From NCBI GenBank assembly GCA_937995345.1, contig CALKKS010000014.1, positions 1 through 64,000 on the forward strand: 64,000 nucleotides of DNA. The letters are read 5' to 3'. The translations under genes and the position numbers were made by a program. This stretch comes from an uncultured Collinsella sp. (GTDB lineage Bacteria; Actinomycetota; Coriobacteriia; Coriobacteriales; Coriobacteriaceae). The notes beneath the pieces were generated by a model. It was not told where the DNA came from. It searched no databases and was given only the letters and a program-made list of their open reading frames with translations. Positions 16,029 through 25,234 of this stretch are shown here, piece by piece; positions within the stretch are counted from its first letter, which is position 1; every line of letters begins with the position of its first letter.

Positions 16029-17183
16029 GTGATCTGCCCGCATTGCCTAAAGACCATCGAGGACGGCACCTCGTTCTGCCCCTATTGCAACGCATACGTT
16101 GGTCCGGGCGATGGCCCCGAGCATACCGAGTTCGTGTTCTGCGACGGCTGCGGCGCCCGTCTGTCCCCGCATGACCGTACCTGTCCCAAGTGCGGACGCC
16201 CCGCGCCAGGCATCCTTTCCGAGGACGCCGCCGCATCCGACCTGGCAGCAGGGCGCACGGCCGGCTTTCCGCGCCTGACGCAGGAGCAGATCGATACCGA
16301 GGTGCCCCACGCGCCGGCGTCTGCCGCCGCGGTGCTCTCCGACGCAGCCGACCCCAACGAGACTTGCGTGCTGCCTGCCTTCGATAAGGACTTTGGCATC
16401 CCCAAGGTCGATATCCCCATGCCGGTGTCCCTGCGCGATGATGCCCAGCCCAAAAAGCAAAAGCCCAAGCGCAAGGTCCACCCCGACGAGGACGCCTATC
16501 ACAAGCACAAGCGCCATATCCCCAAACCGCTCATCGTCATCGCGGTGCTCGCCGCCGTGTGCGGTGGTGCGTATTGGTTTGTGACTGCCGATCCCATGGG
16601 CGTCATGCCCGGCTTTTACGACCAGTTTGGCCAGGCCGCCAAGACCACCTTCCCGTCGCGCCAAAAGGGCGAGGCCACCGATAAAGAGCCCAAGCAAGAG
16701 AATACGTCCGAGGTCGTTCAGGAGGAGACCGTCTTAACCGACGACCAGCTCTACACCAGGCTTGACGGCCTGTACCAGACCATCGTGTCGTACAGCGACG
16801 AGGATCAGATCGGCGAGGTCATCGATTCGTTTAATAACGGCTATCTGCGTACACCGCTCTCCACCCGTCAGGAGCTGTCGCAGAGCGCCTATGCCCTTCG
16901 TGACCAGATTAAAAAGACCCAGGATGAGCTCAACACCCTCAAGGTTCAGGACGACACGGCCTATGCGGAGGACATCGATCATCTAAAGCAGCTTGCCCAG
17001 TGGATGTACGAGCGTGTCGACGTGATCTGCCAGAGCTGGGATATCTCGCTGTCCATTCCCGATGGTGAGTCGCTGAGCGCCCGTCAGAGCGAGATCCTGG
17101 CGCCCATCGCACAAGGCGGCAACAGCGCGCTTAACCAGTACGACGCCAACGTGAGCGCATGGAGGCCGCAGCAGCGTTCGTAA
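16029..17183 (+). CDS. Zinc-ribbon membrane protein of unknown function
   Basis: 384 residues from a GTG start with AAAGAGG upstream. Two zinc ribbons lie at the N-terminus: CPHC/CPYC (Cys 3, 6, 17, 20) and CDGC/CPKC (Cys 38, 41, 52, 55). A proline- and lysine-rich linker leads to one membrane helix at about 167-185. The remaining ~200 residues are extracytoplasmic, charged and helical, without a family I recognise. The form, cytoplasmic zinc ribbon, single helix and external domain, suggests a sensor or scaffold. It precedes the cyclophilin and TPR genes, which are also uncharacterised envelope-type proteins. Confidence 0.7.
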   Translation: MICPHCLKTIEDGTSFCPYCNAYVGPGDGPEHTEFVFCDGCGARLSPHDRTCPKCGRPAPGILSEDAAASDLAAGRTAGFPRLTQEQIDTEVPHAPASAAAVLSDAADPNETCVLPAFDKDFGIPKVDIPMPVSLRDDAQPKKQKPKRKVHPDEDAYHKHKRHIPKPLIVIAVLAAVCGGAYWFVTADPMGVMPGFYDQFGQAAKTTFPSRQKGEATDKEPKQENTSEVVQEETVLTDDQLYTRLDGLYQTIVSYSDEDQIGEVIDSFNNGYLRTPLSTRQELSQSAYALRDQIKKTQDELNTLKVQDDTAYAEDIDHLKQLAQWMYERVDVICQSWDISLSIPDGESLSARQSEILAPIAQGGNSALNQYDANVSAWRPQQRS

Positions 17184-17219
17184 TTTGTTGCCCTCTGGCG
17201 GCATAACCTGCGTGCGCAA

Positions 17220-17249
17220 TTGATGGAAGCCCGTGCTTATTGCTACAAT
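17220..17249 (+). promoter_or_regulatory. Candidate promoter of the cyclophilin gene
   Basis: TTGATG (17220-17225) is 18 bases from TACAAT (17244-17249), about 40 bases before the start codon. Confidence 0.5.
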
Positions 17250-17288
17250 TCGTACAAATATGCTTTAAACGCACGAGGAAGGAACCAC

Positions 17289-17831
17289 ATGTTTGGTTTT
17301 AAGAAAGAGCTCTATACGCCTGAGTACCAGCTCGTCGGTGACGAGTACGCGGTGATCGAGACGTCGAAGGGTACCATCAAGGTCAAGTTTGACGGTGAGG
17401 GCGCCCCCATCCATGTGGCGAACTTCTGCGAGCTTTCCACGATGGGCTTCTATGACGGCCTTAAGTTCCATCGCTATGTGCCCGGCTTTGTGATCCAGGG
17501 CGGCGACCCCAATACCCGCGATATGTCCGGCGCCGACGTCGCTGCCGGCCTTGAGGGTCCCGACGGCATGCCCGGTACCGGCGGCCCCGGCTACTGCATC
17601 AAGGGCGAATTTGCCACCAATCCGCGCAACAGCCATGTTGACGGCGCGCTTGCCATGGCTCGCTCCATGGATCCCGATTCCGCGGGCTCGCAGTTCTACT
17701 TCTGCCTGGGTGCCCAGCACAACCTCGACTCCGGCTATACCGTCTTTGGCACCACGGTCGAGGGCCTCGACGTCATCTCGCAGCTGCGCGCCGGCGACGA
17801 GATCGTTCATGTCGAGATCGTTCACGAGTAA
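17289..17831 (+). CDS. Peptidyl-prolyl cis-trans isomerase, cyclophilin type
   Basis: The 180-residue protein has the cyclophilin core: FHRYVPGFVIQGGDP, then the catalytic-region Arg in MARSMDPDSAGSQFYFCLG and a C-terminal VFGTTVEGLDVI. It catalyses proline isomerisation during folding. There is no signal peptide, so it is probably cytoplasmic. The start is set by AGGAAGGAACC before ATG 17289. The TPR gene starts 12 bases after its stop, so the two are probably co-transcribed. Confidence 0.92.
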   Translation: MFGFKKELYTPEYQLVGDEYAVIETSKGTIKVKFDGEGAPIHVANFCELSTMGFYDGLKFHRYVPGFVIQGGDPNTRDMSGADVAAGLEGPDGMPGTGGPGYCIKGEFATNPRNSHVDGALAMARSMDPDSAGSQFYFCLGAQHNLDSGYTVFGTTVEGLDVISQLRAGDEIVHVEIVHE

Positions 17832-17842
17832 AGGGGACTTCC

Positions 17843-19138
17843 TTGAATAGCCAGCTGATCCAACAGGGCCGCGCCGCTTATCGCGCGGGTGATTTTTCCG
17901 CTGCCGCCCAGATGCTTGGCGCGGCAAAGACTCCCAACGAGATCATGGGCGAGGCCGACCACCTGCGCGGCAACGCCTTGATGCATCTGGGCATGTACGC
18001 CGAGGCCGCCGAGGCCTACGCCGCAGCCCTCAACGACGGCGCCTATGGCAAGCGCGGTGCCCTGCTCACCAACCGCGGCAAGGCACTCGCCGCGGTGGGC
18101 GACTACACCACGGCTGCCCAGGCGTTCTCTGCAGCTACCCAGGACGCTTCCTACGCCACGCCTTTTAAGGCGTACCTGGGTCTGGGCAACGCGCTGTTCC
18201 AGTCGGGCGACTATGCCAACGCCGGTACCGCCTTCCGTCAGGCTGCCATCGACGGCGCCAACCCGGCTCCTGCCGCCGCCCTCGGCGATCTGGGCCGCTG
18301 CTTCATCAAGCTCGGCCGCCCCGCGGACGCCGTTGAGACCTACCGCACGGCTATCGACTTTGCCGGTCCGCGCGACGACACGCGCGCCCTCAACGCCGGT
18401 ATGGGCCAAGCGCTTTCCGCCGCCGGCCGTCCCTCTGATGCGCTCGATGCCTTTAACGCCGCTACCGCCGACGGTATCTACCGGCTCACGCCCGAGCAGG
18501 CCGACGAGCTTGCCCGCGTGCACGACTCGCTCGCCGCGCTTTCGGCCCAGACGGCCATGTCCACGGCTCCGGCTCCCGCGATGGACGCTCCCGCTGTCGA
18601 TCCGCTCGATCCCACGGGCGCGACCGGTCAGTTTATGCCCGACCCCTCTGACACCGGCTTCTTTACGCTGTCCGAGTCCGAGATGGTCCAGCAGGACCGC
18701 AAGCAGGCCAAGGTGCGTCGTCGCCACCGCCACACGGGTCTTAAGATCTTCCTGGTGCTGCTTCTGCTCATCGTGATCGCTGCCGGCGGTCTTGGCTATG
18801 CCTATACGCGCGGCATGGGCGTCCCCTCGCAGGAGTCCGTCATCACCGACCTGTTCCAGGCTGCCGGTGACGGCGATACCGCCAAGGCCGAGTCCTGCCT
18901 GGCCTCGAGCCTGTCCGAGGACGCCAAGGCGATGATCATCTCCTCGATCCCGCAGGGCGCCACCGTCTCCATCGAGGGTATGGATCAGTCCATGACCGAG
19001 ACCACCGCCAAGGTGAAGGCTTCGCTGTCCAAGGGCGGTGAGCAGGAGTACACCGTTAAATTCGTGCGCTCCGACAACCATATCGGTTGGGCTGTCTCCT
19101 CGCTCGACATCGATTTCTCGGCCGCTGACAACCAGTAG
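17843..19138 (+). CDS. TPR-repeat membrane protein of unknown function
   Basis: 431 residues from a TTG start preceded by AAAGGGGA. Residues 1-235 are alanine-rich helical repeats of TPR type (for example ALFQSGDYANAGTAFRQA). A Pro/Ala linker, a basic patch RRRHRHTG and one membrane helix (about 300-321) follow. The outer ~110 residues (SVITDLFQAAGDGDTAKAESCL onwards) look like a small DUF4878-type domain. The TPR part would face the cytoplasm. It sits directly upstream of mreB, so a role linked to the envelope is possible but unproven. Confidence 0.7.
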   Translation: MNSQLIQQGRAAYRAGDFSAAAQMLGAAKTPNEIMGEADHLRGNALMHLGMYAEAAEAYAAALNDGAYGKRGALLTNRGKALAAVGDYTTAAQAFSAATQDASYATPFKAYLGLGNALFQSGDYANAGTAFRQAAIDGANPAPAAALGDLGRCFIKLGRPADAVETYRTAIDFAGPRDDTRALNAGMGQALSAAGRPSDALDAFNAATADGIYRLTPEQADELARVHDSLAALSAQTAMSTAPAPAMDAPAVDPLDPTGATGQFMPDPSDTGFFTLSESEMVQQDRKQAKVRRRHRHTGLKIFLVLLLLIVIAAGGLGYAYTRGMGVPSQESVITDLFQAAGDGDTAKAESCLASSLSEDAKAMIISSIPQGATVSIEGMDQSMTETTAKVKASLSKGGEQEYTVKFVRSDNHIGWAVSSLDIDFSAADNQ

Positions 19139-19253
19139 TGACCTTATGAGATTTGGCGCTGCCCGGTGCTTCACCGCAAGTGAGGTGCCGGGCTTGCGCT
19201 AGTATGATGGGCTAGTAGTTTTCCAGCAATCATCCAACACATCAGGAGTTGCG

Positions 19254-20297
19254 TTGTTTTCTTTGATGGATATGTTCTTCGGTAGCTATGCGGGCGATCT
19301 CGCCATCGACCTCGGCACCGCCAATACGCTCGTCTCCGTGCGCGGCAAGGGCATCGTCATCCGCGAGCCCTCCGTTGTCGCTATCGACAAGAACGACGAG
19401 CGCATCCTGGCAGTCGGCATCGAGGCCAAGCGTATGCTCGGCCGTACGCCCGGCAACATCGTGGCCGTTCGTCCCCTTAAGGACGGCGTCATCGCCGACT
19501 TCGATGTCACCGAGGCCATGCTTCGCTACTTTATCGACAAGGCTTCCGAGAAGCGCTATCCGTGGACTCCGCGTCCGCGCGTCGTCGTCTGCGTTCCCTC
19601 CGGCGTCACGTCGGTCGAGAAGCGCGCCGTCTTTGAGGCCACGATTCAGGCCGGCGCTCGCCAGGCCTACCTGATCGAGGAGCCCATGGCGGCTGCCATC
19701 GGCGCCGACCTACCCGTCGAGGAGCCCACGGGCTCCATGGTCATCGATATCGGCGGCGGCACCACCGAGGTCGCCGTTATCGCTATGGGCGGTATTGTCG
19801 TGTCGCAGTCCATCCGCATTGCCGGCGACGAGTTCGACCAGGCTATCCTGACCCATGTTCGTGATGCCTACAACCTGGCTATCGGCGAGCGCACGGCCGA
19901 GGACATCAAGATCAAGGTCGGCTCCGCCGTGCCGCTCAAGGATGAGCTCGACGTCGAGGTCAACGGACGCGACGTTATCACGGGCCTTCCCAAGACCGTG
20001 CGTATCGAGAGCGAGGAGATCCGTCGCGCGCTCAACAAGCCGCTCGACGAGATGGCCAAGGCCGTTAAGGACGCTCTGGACGCCACGCCGCCCGATCTTG
20101 CCTCGGACCTTATGTACTACGGCATTCTGCTGACCGGCGGCGGTGCGCTGCTGCGCGGCCTCGACGTGCGCCTGCGCGACGAGACCGGCGTTTCGGTCAA
20201 CGTCAGCCCCACGGCGCTCGATAACGTCGTAAACGGCTGCGCCCGCGTGCTCGAGGCCAACGCCTTTGACGGTGGCTTCGTCCAAACCAATGCTTAA
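19254..20297 (+). CDS. mreB: Rod shape-determining protein MreB
   Basis: The 347-residue bacterial actin has ATP-site motifs DLGTANT at 19-25, DIGGGTTE at 165-172 and LTGGGALLRG near the C-terminus. It forms membrane-associated filaments that guide the elongation machinery. A TTG start after AGGAG gives an N-terminus MFSLMDMFFGSY that could act as the membrane-binding helix. It heads the mreB-mreC-mreD-mrdA-rodA cluster. Confidence 0.96.
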   Translation: MFSLMDMFFGSYAGDLAIDLGTANTLVSVRGKGIVIREPSVVAIDKNDERILAVGIEAKRMLGRTPGNIVAVRPLKDGVIADFDVTEAMLRYFIDKASEKRYPWTPRPRVVVCVPSGVTSVEKRAVFEATIQAGARQAYLIEEPMAAAIGADLPVEEPTGSMVIDIGGGTTEVAVIAMGGIVVSQSIRIAGDEFDQAILTHVRDAYNLAIGERTAEDIKIKVGSAVPLKDELDVEVNGRDVITGLPKTVRIESEEIRRALNKPLDEMAKAVKDALDATPPDLASDLMYYGILLTGGGALLRGLDVRLRDETGVSVNVSPTALDNVVNGCARVLEANAFDGGFVQTNA

Positions 20298-20318
20298 TTT
20301 CCAAAAGGTGGATTCCAT

Positions 20319-21317
20319 TTGGCACGATCTTCGGGTTTCTCTCCAAATCTGAATACCAAGCGACAATCAACGGGTATGCGCCCGTTGATTGTTTTCAGCC
20401 TGATTTCGGTGTTGCTGCTCACGTTTTATATCCGTGAGGGCGAGGCCGGGCCGATTCATGCCGTACGCTCGGGCGTGACGACGATTACCTCGCCGGTGCG
20501 CTTTGTGGGCTCGGCTGTGGCGGCTCCCTTCAACGCGATCGGCAACGTGTTCTCCAACCTCACGGCTTCGCAGGAGTCGCTCGACGACCTCAAGAAGCAA
20601 AACGAGGTGCTGACCTCTAAGGTCGCCGAGCTTTCCGAGGCTCAAAAGACTGCCGAGCGTCTGGAGGGCCTGGTCGGGCTGCAATCGACCTACAACCTTA
20701 AGTCGACCGCTGCCCGTATTGTCGGTGCGTCGGGCGATGCCTGGACCTCGACCGTTACCATCGACAAGGGCACTGCCGACGGCCTTACCATCAACATGCC
20801 CGTGACGAGTTCTGCCGGTGTTATCGGCCAGATTATCGAGGTATCGGCCAAGACCTCTACCGTACGCCTGATTGGCGACGAGAACTCGGGCGTGTCGGCT
20901 ATGGTGCAGGACACGCGCGCCCAGGGTATGCTGCAGGGCCAGCCCGATGGCACCCTGCGCCTTGAGTACGTGAGCGTCGACTCCGACGTCAAAGTGGGCG
21001 ACATCATCGTGACCTCTGGCATTGGCGGCGTGTTCCCCAAGGGCCTGCCGCTCGGCACCGTTTCTTCGGTGGAGAAGTCTGCCAACGATGTGTATTACAC
21101 CATCGTCGTACGCGCCCAGACCACGGCAGAGAATAACGAGGAGGTGCTCGTCATCACCTCGCTTACCGACGAGCAGTCGGCCTCGGACGAGGACGTGAAC
21201 TCTGCTAACAGCACACCGCAGGGCACCTCGCGCGATTCGGCAACCAAGACGAAGGACGAGGACTCGGACGAGAGCTCCGAATCGTCCGAGACAACCGATT
21301 CCGGCTCGAGCGAATAG
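20319..21317 (+). CDS. mreC: Rod shape-determining protein MreC
   Basis: 332 residues from a TTG start (AAAGGTGGA upstream). One membrane helix lies at about 21-38, then a coiled coil at about 85-120 (SLDDLKKQNEVLTSKVAELSE), then the MreC beta-barrel domain with VITSSAGVIGQI-like and GDIIVTSGIGGVFPKGLPLG motifs. A disordered acidic Ser/Asp/Glu tail fills about 285-332. It links MreB and the PBP2/RodA synthase on the outer side of the membrane. It is followed 7 bases later by mreD. Confidence 0.94.
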   Translation: MARSSGFSPNLNTKRQSTGMRPLIVFSLISVLLLTFYIREGEAGPIHAVRSGVTTITSPVRFVGSAVAAPFNAIGNVFSNLTASQESLDDLKKQNEVLTSKVAELSEAQKTAERLEGLVGLQSTYNLKSTAARIVGASGDAWTSTVTIDKGTADGLTINMPVTSSAGVIGQIIEVSAKTSTVRLIGDENSGVSAMVQDTRAQGMLQGQPDGTLRLEYVSVDSDVKVGDIIVTSGIGGVFPKGLPLGTVSSVEKSANDVYYTIVVRAQTTAENNEEVLVITSLTDEQSASDEDVNSANSTPQGTSRDSATKTKDEDSDESSESSETTDSGSSE

Positions 21318-21324
21318 GGAGGGC

Positions 21325-21897
21325 ATGTCCATGGATCTACACGAACAGGGGGCGAGCTCCCGTACGTTTGCTATCGCCGCCATTGCCTGCGTACTCCTGC
21401 AGGCGGGCCTAGCGCCGCAGATTTCCATCGCGGGCGGTCGCGTCAACTTTATGATTATCCTGGTGTGCCTGAGCGTGTTCTCGGGCGATCCCACGCGGGC
21501 TGTCGTCTGCGGTTTTTGCAGTGGCCTGTTCTATGATCTTTCCGCTGCCGTTCCGGTGGGCATTATGTCGCTGCTGCTGACGGTGGGCAGTTTTGCCCTG
21601 GTGCACAGCGCGGCCGGTCAGACGGGCGGCTCCCCGAGCGCGCGCGGTATTACCGTGGGCGCCTTTGCGCTTGCCATCAACGTGGTCTACAGCATCATCT
21701 TGCTGTTTATGGGTTTGGAGTCGAGCTTTGTGGTGGCTGTTTTTGGTCATGCACTGCCGTCTTCGATCCTGACGGGTCTGGTTGCCATTCCGTTTTTGAT
21801 GTCCGGTGTCGTGCCGCAGTCCGGTTACGGATTCTCCGCACGCGGTGGTCGTCAGACGGGCATGCGCTTCAAGCCCAAGACCCGCAAGCTTAAATAG
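21325..21897 (+). CDS. mreD: Rod shape-determining protein MreD
   Basis: A 190-residue integral membrane protein with about five hydrophobic helices. It has the MreD pattern of short helices, with FSGDPTRAVVCGFCSGLFYDLSA resembling the family's G-x-x-x-G-x-x-x-D segment. Assignment rests on size, topology and position between mreC and the PBP2 gene. The start ATG follows AGGGAGGG. Confidence 0.9.
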   Translation: MSMDLHEQGASSRTFAIAAIACVLLQAGLAPQISIAGGRVNFMIILVCLSVFSGDPTRAVVCGFCSGLFYDLSAAVPVGIMSLLLTVGSFALVHSAAGQTGGSPSARGITVGAFALAINVVYSIILLFMGLESSFVVAVFGHALPSSILTGLVAIPFLMSGVVPQSGYGFSARGGRQTGMRFKPKTRKLK

Positions 21898-21910
21898 GGG
21901 AGGCCCGTAG

Positions 21911-23980
21911 ATGTCTTCCCAGATGACGGTTATCATCGCCGGTATCGTGCTGGTCGTGGCCATTGTGGTCGCGCTGGTCATTATGCGCCGCGGCGATTCC
22001 CGTTTTACCTACGACACTCAGCATGGAACGGCCCCGCGTGCCACCGAGGGCGAGGGCAATACCGCCGCTACCGCCTTCAAGGGTCGCTTCTCCATCCTCA
22101 CTGCCGGCGTGGGCGCGATGTTTGCCGCGCTCGCCGTCAAGCTGTGGGGTATGCAGATGGTCTCGTCGGACTACTACGACAAGCAGGCCAAGAGCAACCA
22201 GACCCGTACTGTCACCACGCCGGCTGTGCGCGGGCGAATCCTTGATCGCAATGGCGTGGCGCTCGTGCAAAACCGTCCCTCACTTGCTGTCGTGGCCTAC
22301 CGCGACCTTGCCGAGGACACCGTGCTGGTGCGCCATCTTGCCAACGTGCTCGGTATGCCCTACGTCGCGGTGCTGCGCAATATCCAGGACAATTCCGAGG
22401 GCGCTCAGAGCCTGCATACCATCGCGACGGACGTGCGCCGCTCCACGGTTGCCTATATCAAGGAGCATGCCGGCGAGTTCCCGGGCGTGAAGATTGCCGA
22501 GCGCACCGAGCGCCAGTACCCGTATGGCGAGACGGCCTGTCACATTTTGGGTTATACCGGCACCATTACCTCTGAGCAGCTCGAGGCACAGAACAAGAAG
22601 GCTTCGGGCGATAACGATAGCGCTGCCGGTCAGATTACGTACCAGTCTGGTGATATCGTGGGCCAGGCGGGTGTCGAGAGCTACTACGAGAACTTGCTGC
22701 AGGGTATTCGCGGCGAGCAGACGGTTAAGGTCGATGCCTCGGGCAACGTGACCGGACAGGCCGGCGCCGTGCCTGCCAAGGCCGGCTCCGACATTAAGCT
22801 CACGCTTGACCTCAAGATTCAGCAAGCCTGCGAGACGGCGTTGGCGAGTGCTATCGAACTCGCCAAGACCACGGGTTACAGCAACGCCGGCAACGGCGCC
22901 GTGGTGTGCCTCGACCCCAACAACGGCGAGATTCTGGGCATGGCAAGTGAGCCCAAGTTTGATCCGTCCGTGTTTATCGGTGGTGTCTCCAACGACGTGT
23001 GGACCGAGCTCAACGACGACGAGGGTTCGCACCCGCTGCTCAACCGCGCTATTAGCGGCCAGTACATGTCGGCTTCGACCATTAAGCCGCTCTCGGCCTT
23101 GGCGGGCCTTGAGTTTGGAACCTATACCTCGGGTCAGACGACCAACTGCACGGGCTATTGGACGGGCTTGGGCAAGTCGTGGGGCAAGTATTGCTGGCTG
23201 CACTCCGGCCACGGCACCATGACGCTGCAGTCCGGTATCGCCAATTCGTGCGACCCCGTGTTCTACGACATGGGCAAGGCGTTTTTCTACAACGACCAGC
23301 ACCCTGAGGGCCTGCAGGAGGTTTTTCGCCGCTGGGGCCTAGGCAAGACCTGCGGTATCGATCTGCCGAGTGAGGGCGCGGGCCGTATTCCCGATGCCGA
23401 GTGGAAAGAGTCGTACTTTACCGACGCCTCTGCCGAGGACCGCAAGTGGAATGCCGGCGATATGACCAACATTGCCATCGGCCAGGGCGACATTCTGGTG
23501 ACGCCCCTGCAGATGGCGTGCGCTTATATGGGTCTTGCCAACGGCGGCAAACAGTACGTGCCCCACGTGTTTTTGTCTGCCGTGTCGCGCGATGGCGACG
23601 GCGATGCCTATAAGTACAACGGCAAGGGCAAGAAGAAGCGCCTGGAGGCCAAGATCAACAGCGATTCGGATTTGGCTCTTGTTCGCAACGGCATGCACGA
23701 CGTGATTTATACGGCATCGACGTCCCTGGCGGCACACTTTGGCACCCTGACGCCGCAGGTATACGGCAAGTCGGGCACGGGAGAGAAAAGCGGCGAGGAC
23801 GAATACGCGTGGTTCTGCGCATATGCCCCTGCTGACGATCCCAAGTACGTGATTGCCACCATCTTGGAACAGGGCGGTGGCGGATCGGACACGGCGATGC
23901 ATGTCGTGCGCGACGTGCTCGGCGTGATTTATGACGAGCCCGATACCTCTTCGGCCTCGGGCGATTCTTCGGTTCGATAG
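21911..23980 (+). CDS. mrdA: Penicillin-binding protein 2 (elongation transpeptidase)
   Basis: The 689-residue class B PBP crosslinks peptidoglycan during elongation. The catalytic Ser389 lies in STIK (SxxK), the second motif is SCD at 446-448 (the S-x-D form seen in PBP2 proteins) and the third is KSGT at 620-623. The PBP dimerisation region (RGRILDRNG) is at 107-115. The N-terminus has two hydrophobic segments (about 5-25 and 62-80) rather than the usual single anchor. It sits between mreD and rodA, its glycosyltransferase partner, within one operon (short spacings). Confidence 0.94.
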   Translation: MSSQMTVIIAGIVLVVAIVVALVIMRRGDSRFTYDTQHGTAPRATEGEGNTAATAFKGRFSILTAGVGAMFAALAVKLWGMQMVSSDYYDKQAKSNQTRTVTTPAVRGRILDRNGVALVQNRPSLAVVAYRDLAEDTVLVRHLANVLGMPYVAVLRNIQDNSEGAQSLHTIATDVRRSTVAYIKEHAGEFPGVKIAERTERQYPYGETACHILGYTGTITSEQLEAQNKKASGDNDSAAGQITYQSGDIVGQAGVESYYENLLQGIRGEQTVKVDASGNVTGQAGAVPAKAGSDIKLTLDLKIQQACETALASAIELAKTTGYSNAGNGAVVCLDPNNGEILGMASEPKFDPSVFIGGVSNDVWTELNDDEGSHPLLNRAISGQYMSASTIKPLSALAGLEFGTYTSGQTTNCTGYWTGLGKSWGKYCWLHSGHGTMTLQSGIANSCDPVFYDMGKAFFYNDQHPEGLQEVFRRWGLGKTCGIDLPSEGAGRIPDAEWKESYFTDASAEDRKWNAGDMTNIAIGQGDILVTPLQMACAYMGLANGGKQYVPHVFLSAVSRDGDGDAYKYNGKGKKKRLEAKINSDSDLALVRNGMHDVIYTASTSLAAHFGTLTPQVYGKSGTGEKSGEDEYAWFCAYAPADDPKYVIATILEQGGGGSDTAMHVVRDVLGVIYDEPDTSSASGDSSVR

Positions 23981-23989
23981 GAGGTTGCG

Positions 23990-25216
23990 ATGGATTTTTC
24001 GCCGGCGGACCTGTTCCGCTCAACTAAGACCGGCTCCCGCAGCAGCCTGGACCGCGTTAACAAGCAGCTCTCGGCCTCGCGCGGCACGTTCCGCCAGAAG
24101 GTACACATCGGTGTGCTGCTGGCTACCGTCGCGCTCGTTGCCTATGGCGCCATCATTATTTGGTCGGCCTCGCAGTTTAAGGCCGATGCCTCGTTCTCGC
24201 GCCACCTACTGGGCATTGGCATTGGCGCGGTGCTGGCGGTGCTCGTCTGGCGCACCGACCTGCGTGGCATTTCCAATTTCTCGACGGCGCTGCTCGTCAT
24301 TGACCTTATTGTGATCTTCTCGCCCAAGATTCCGGGCCTGTCCTATACGGGCGGTCTGGGCATGACGGGCTGGATCAAGATCCCCGGTATCGGCCTGACC
24401 TTCCAGCCCGTTGAGCTCGCCAAGCTCATTACCATATTCTTTATCGCCACGCTTGGCTCGCAATACAACGGCCGCATCGATACCGTTCGCGACTACGTCA
24501 AGCTCTGCGGTATGCTGTCCATCCCGTTTTTGGCCGTCGTCGCCATGGGCGACCTGGGCTCGGGCCTGGTCGTGCTGGTGTCGGGCGCTATCGTCATCTG
24601 CATGAGCGGTGCACGCCGCGAATGGGTGCTGTCGACCTTGGCCCTGCTGGTTGGTTTGATTGCGCTCATCTTGGCGCTCGACTCGGTCTTTGATTCGCTC
24701 CTTGGCCACGACGTGCTTATCAAGCAGTATCAGATGAACCGTCTGACGGTCTTCATCGACCCCGACAATGCCAATTCGGATGATGCCTACAACCTGCAGC
24801 AGTCGCTCATCGCCGTCGGCTCGGGTGGCTTCTTTGGTAAGGGCCTGGGCCACGCGACGCAGTCGGCCGGCGGCTTTCTGCCCGAGTTCCACACCGACTT
24901 CGTCTTTGCCTTCCTTTCCGAGACCTTCGGCTTCTGCGGCTCCTTTTTGCTCCTGTGCCTCTACGTGCTGCTGATCTTCTCGACGATCCGCGTTGCCTTT
25001 AAGTGCGAGTCGCTGTTCTTGCGCCTATCGTGCGTGGGTATCGTCGGCATGTGGGCGTTCCAGACCTTCGAGAACATCGGCATGTGCATCGGCATGATGC
25101 CGATTACTGGTATTCCGCTGCCGTTTATTAGTTTTGGTTCGTCGTCGATGATGATTCAGTTGCTGACGGTGGGTATCGTACAATCCATATGGCGGCATCG
25201 TTCGGGCGCCGCGTAA
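23990..25216 (+). CDS. rodA: Peptidoglycan glycosyltransferase RodA (SEDS family)
   Basis: The 408-residue polytopic membrane protein polymerises lipid II during elongation. It has about ten membrane helices, a large extracytoplasmic loop with NRLTVFIDPDNANSDDAYNLQQSLIAVGSGGFFGKG, and the SEDS C-terminal GIPLPFISFGSSSMM. Position directly after the PBP2 gene supports RodA rather than FtsW. The start ATG follows AGGAGG 4-9 bases upstream. Confidence 0.95.
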   Translation: MDFSPADLFRSTKTGSRSSLDRVNKQLSASRGTFRQKVHIGVLLATVALVAYGAIIIWSASQFKADASFSRHLLGIGIGAVLAVLVWRTDLRGISNFSTALLVIDLIVIFSPKIPGLSYTGGLGMTGWIKIPGIGLTFQPVELAKLITIFFIATLGSQYNGRIDTVRDYVKLCGMLSIPFLAVVAMGDLGSGLVVLVSGAIVICMSGARREWVLSTLALLVGLIALILALDSVFDSLLGHDVLIKQYQMNRLTVFIDPDNANSDDAYNLQQSLIAVGSGGFFGKGLGHATQSAGGFLPEFHTDFVFAFLSETFGFCGSFLLLCLYVLLIFSTIRVAFKCESLFLRLSCVGIVGMWAFQTFENIGMCIGMMPITGIPLPFISFGSSSMMIQLLTVGIVQSIWRHRSGAA

Positions 25217-25234
25217 CCGCTGGAGGGGTTTGCC

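Noticed and set aside
19161..19194. Strong hairpin between the TPR gene and mreB as a terminator
   Set aside because: The stem has several mismatches and is followed by CTTGCGC rather than a U-run; it is not a convincing intrinsic terminator.
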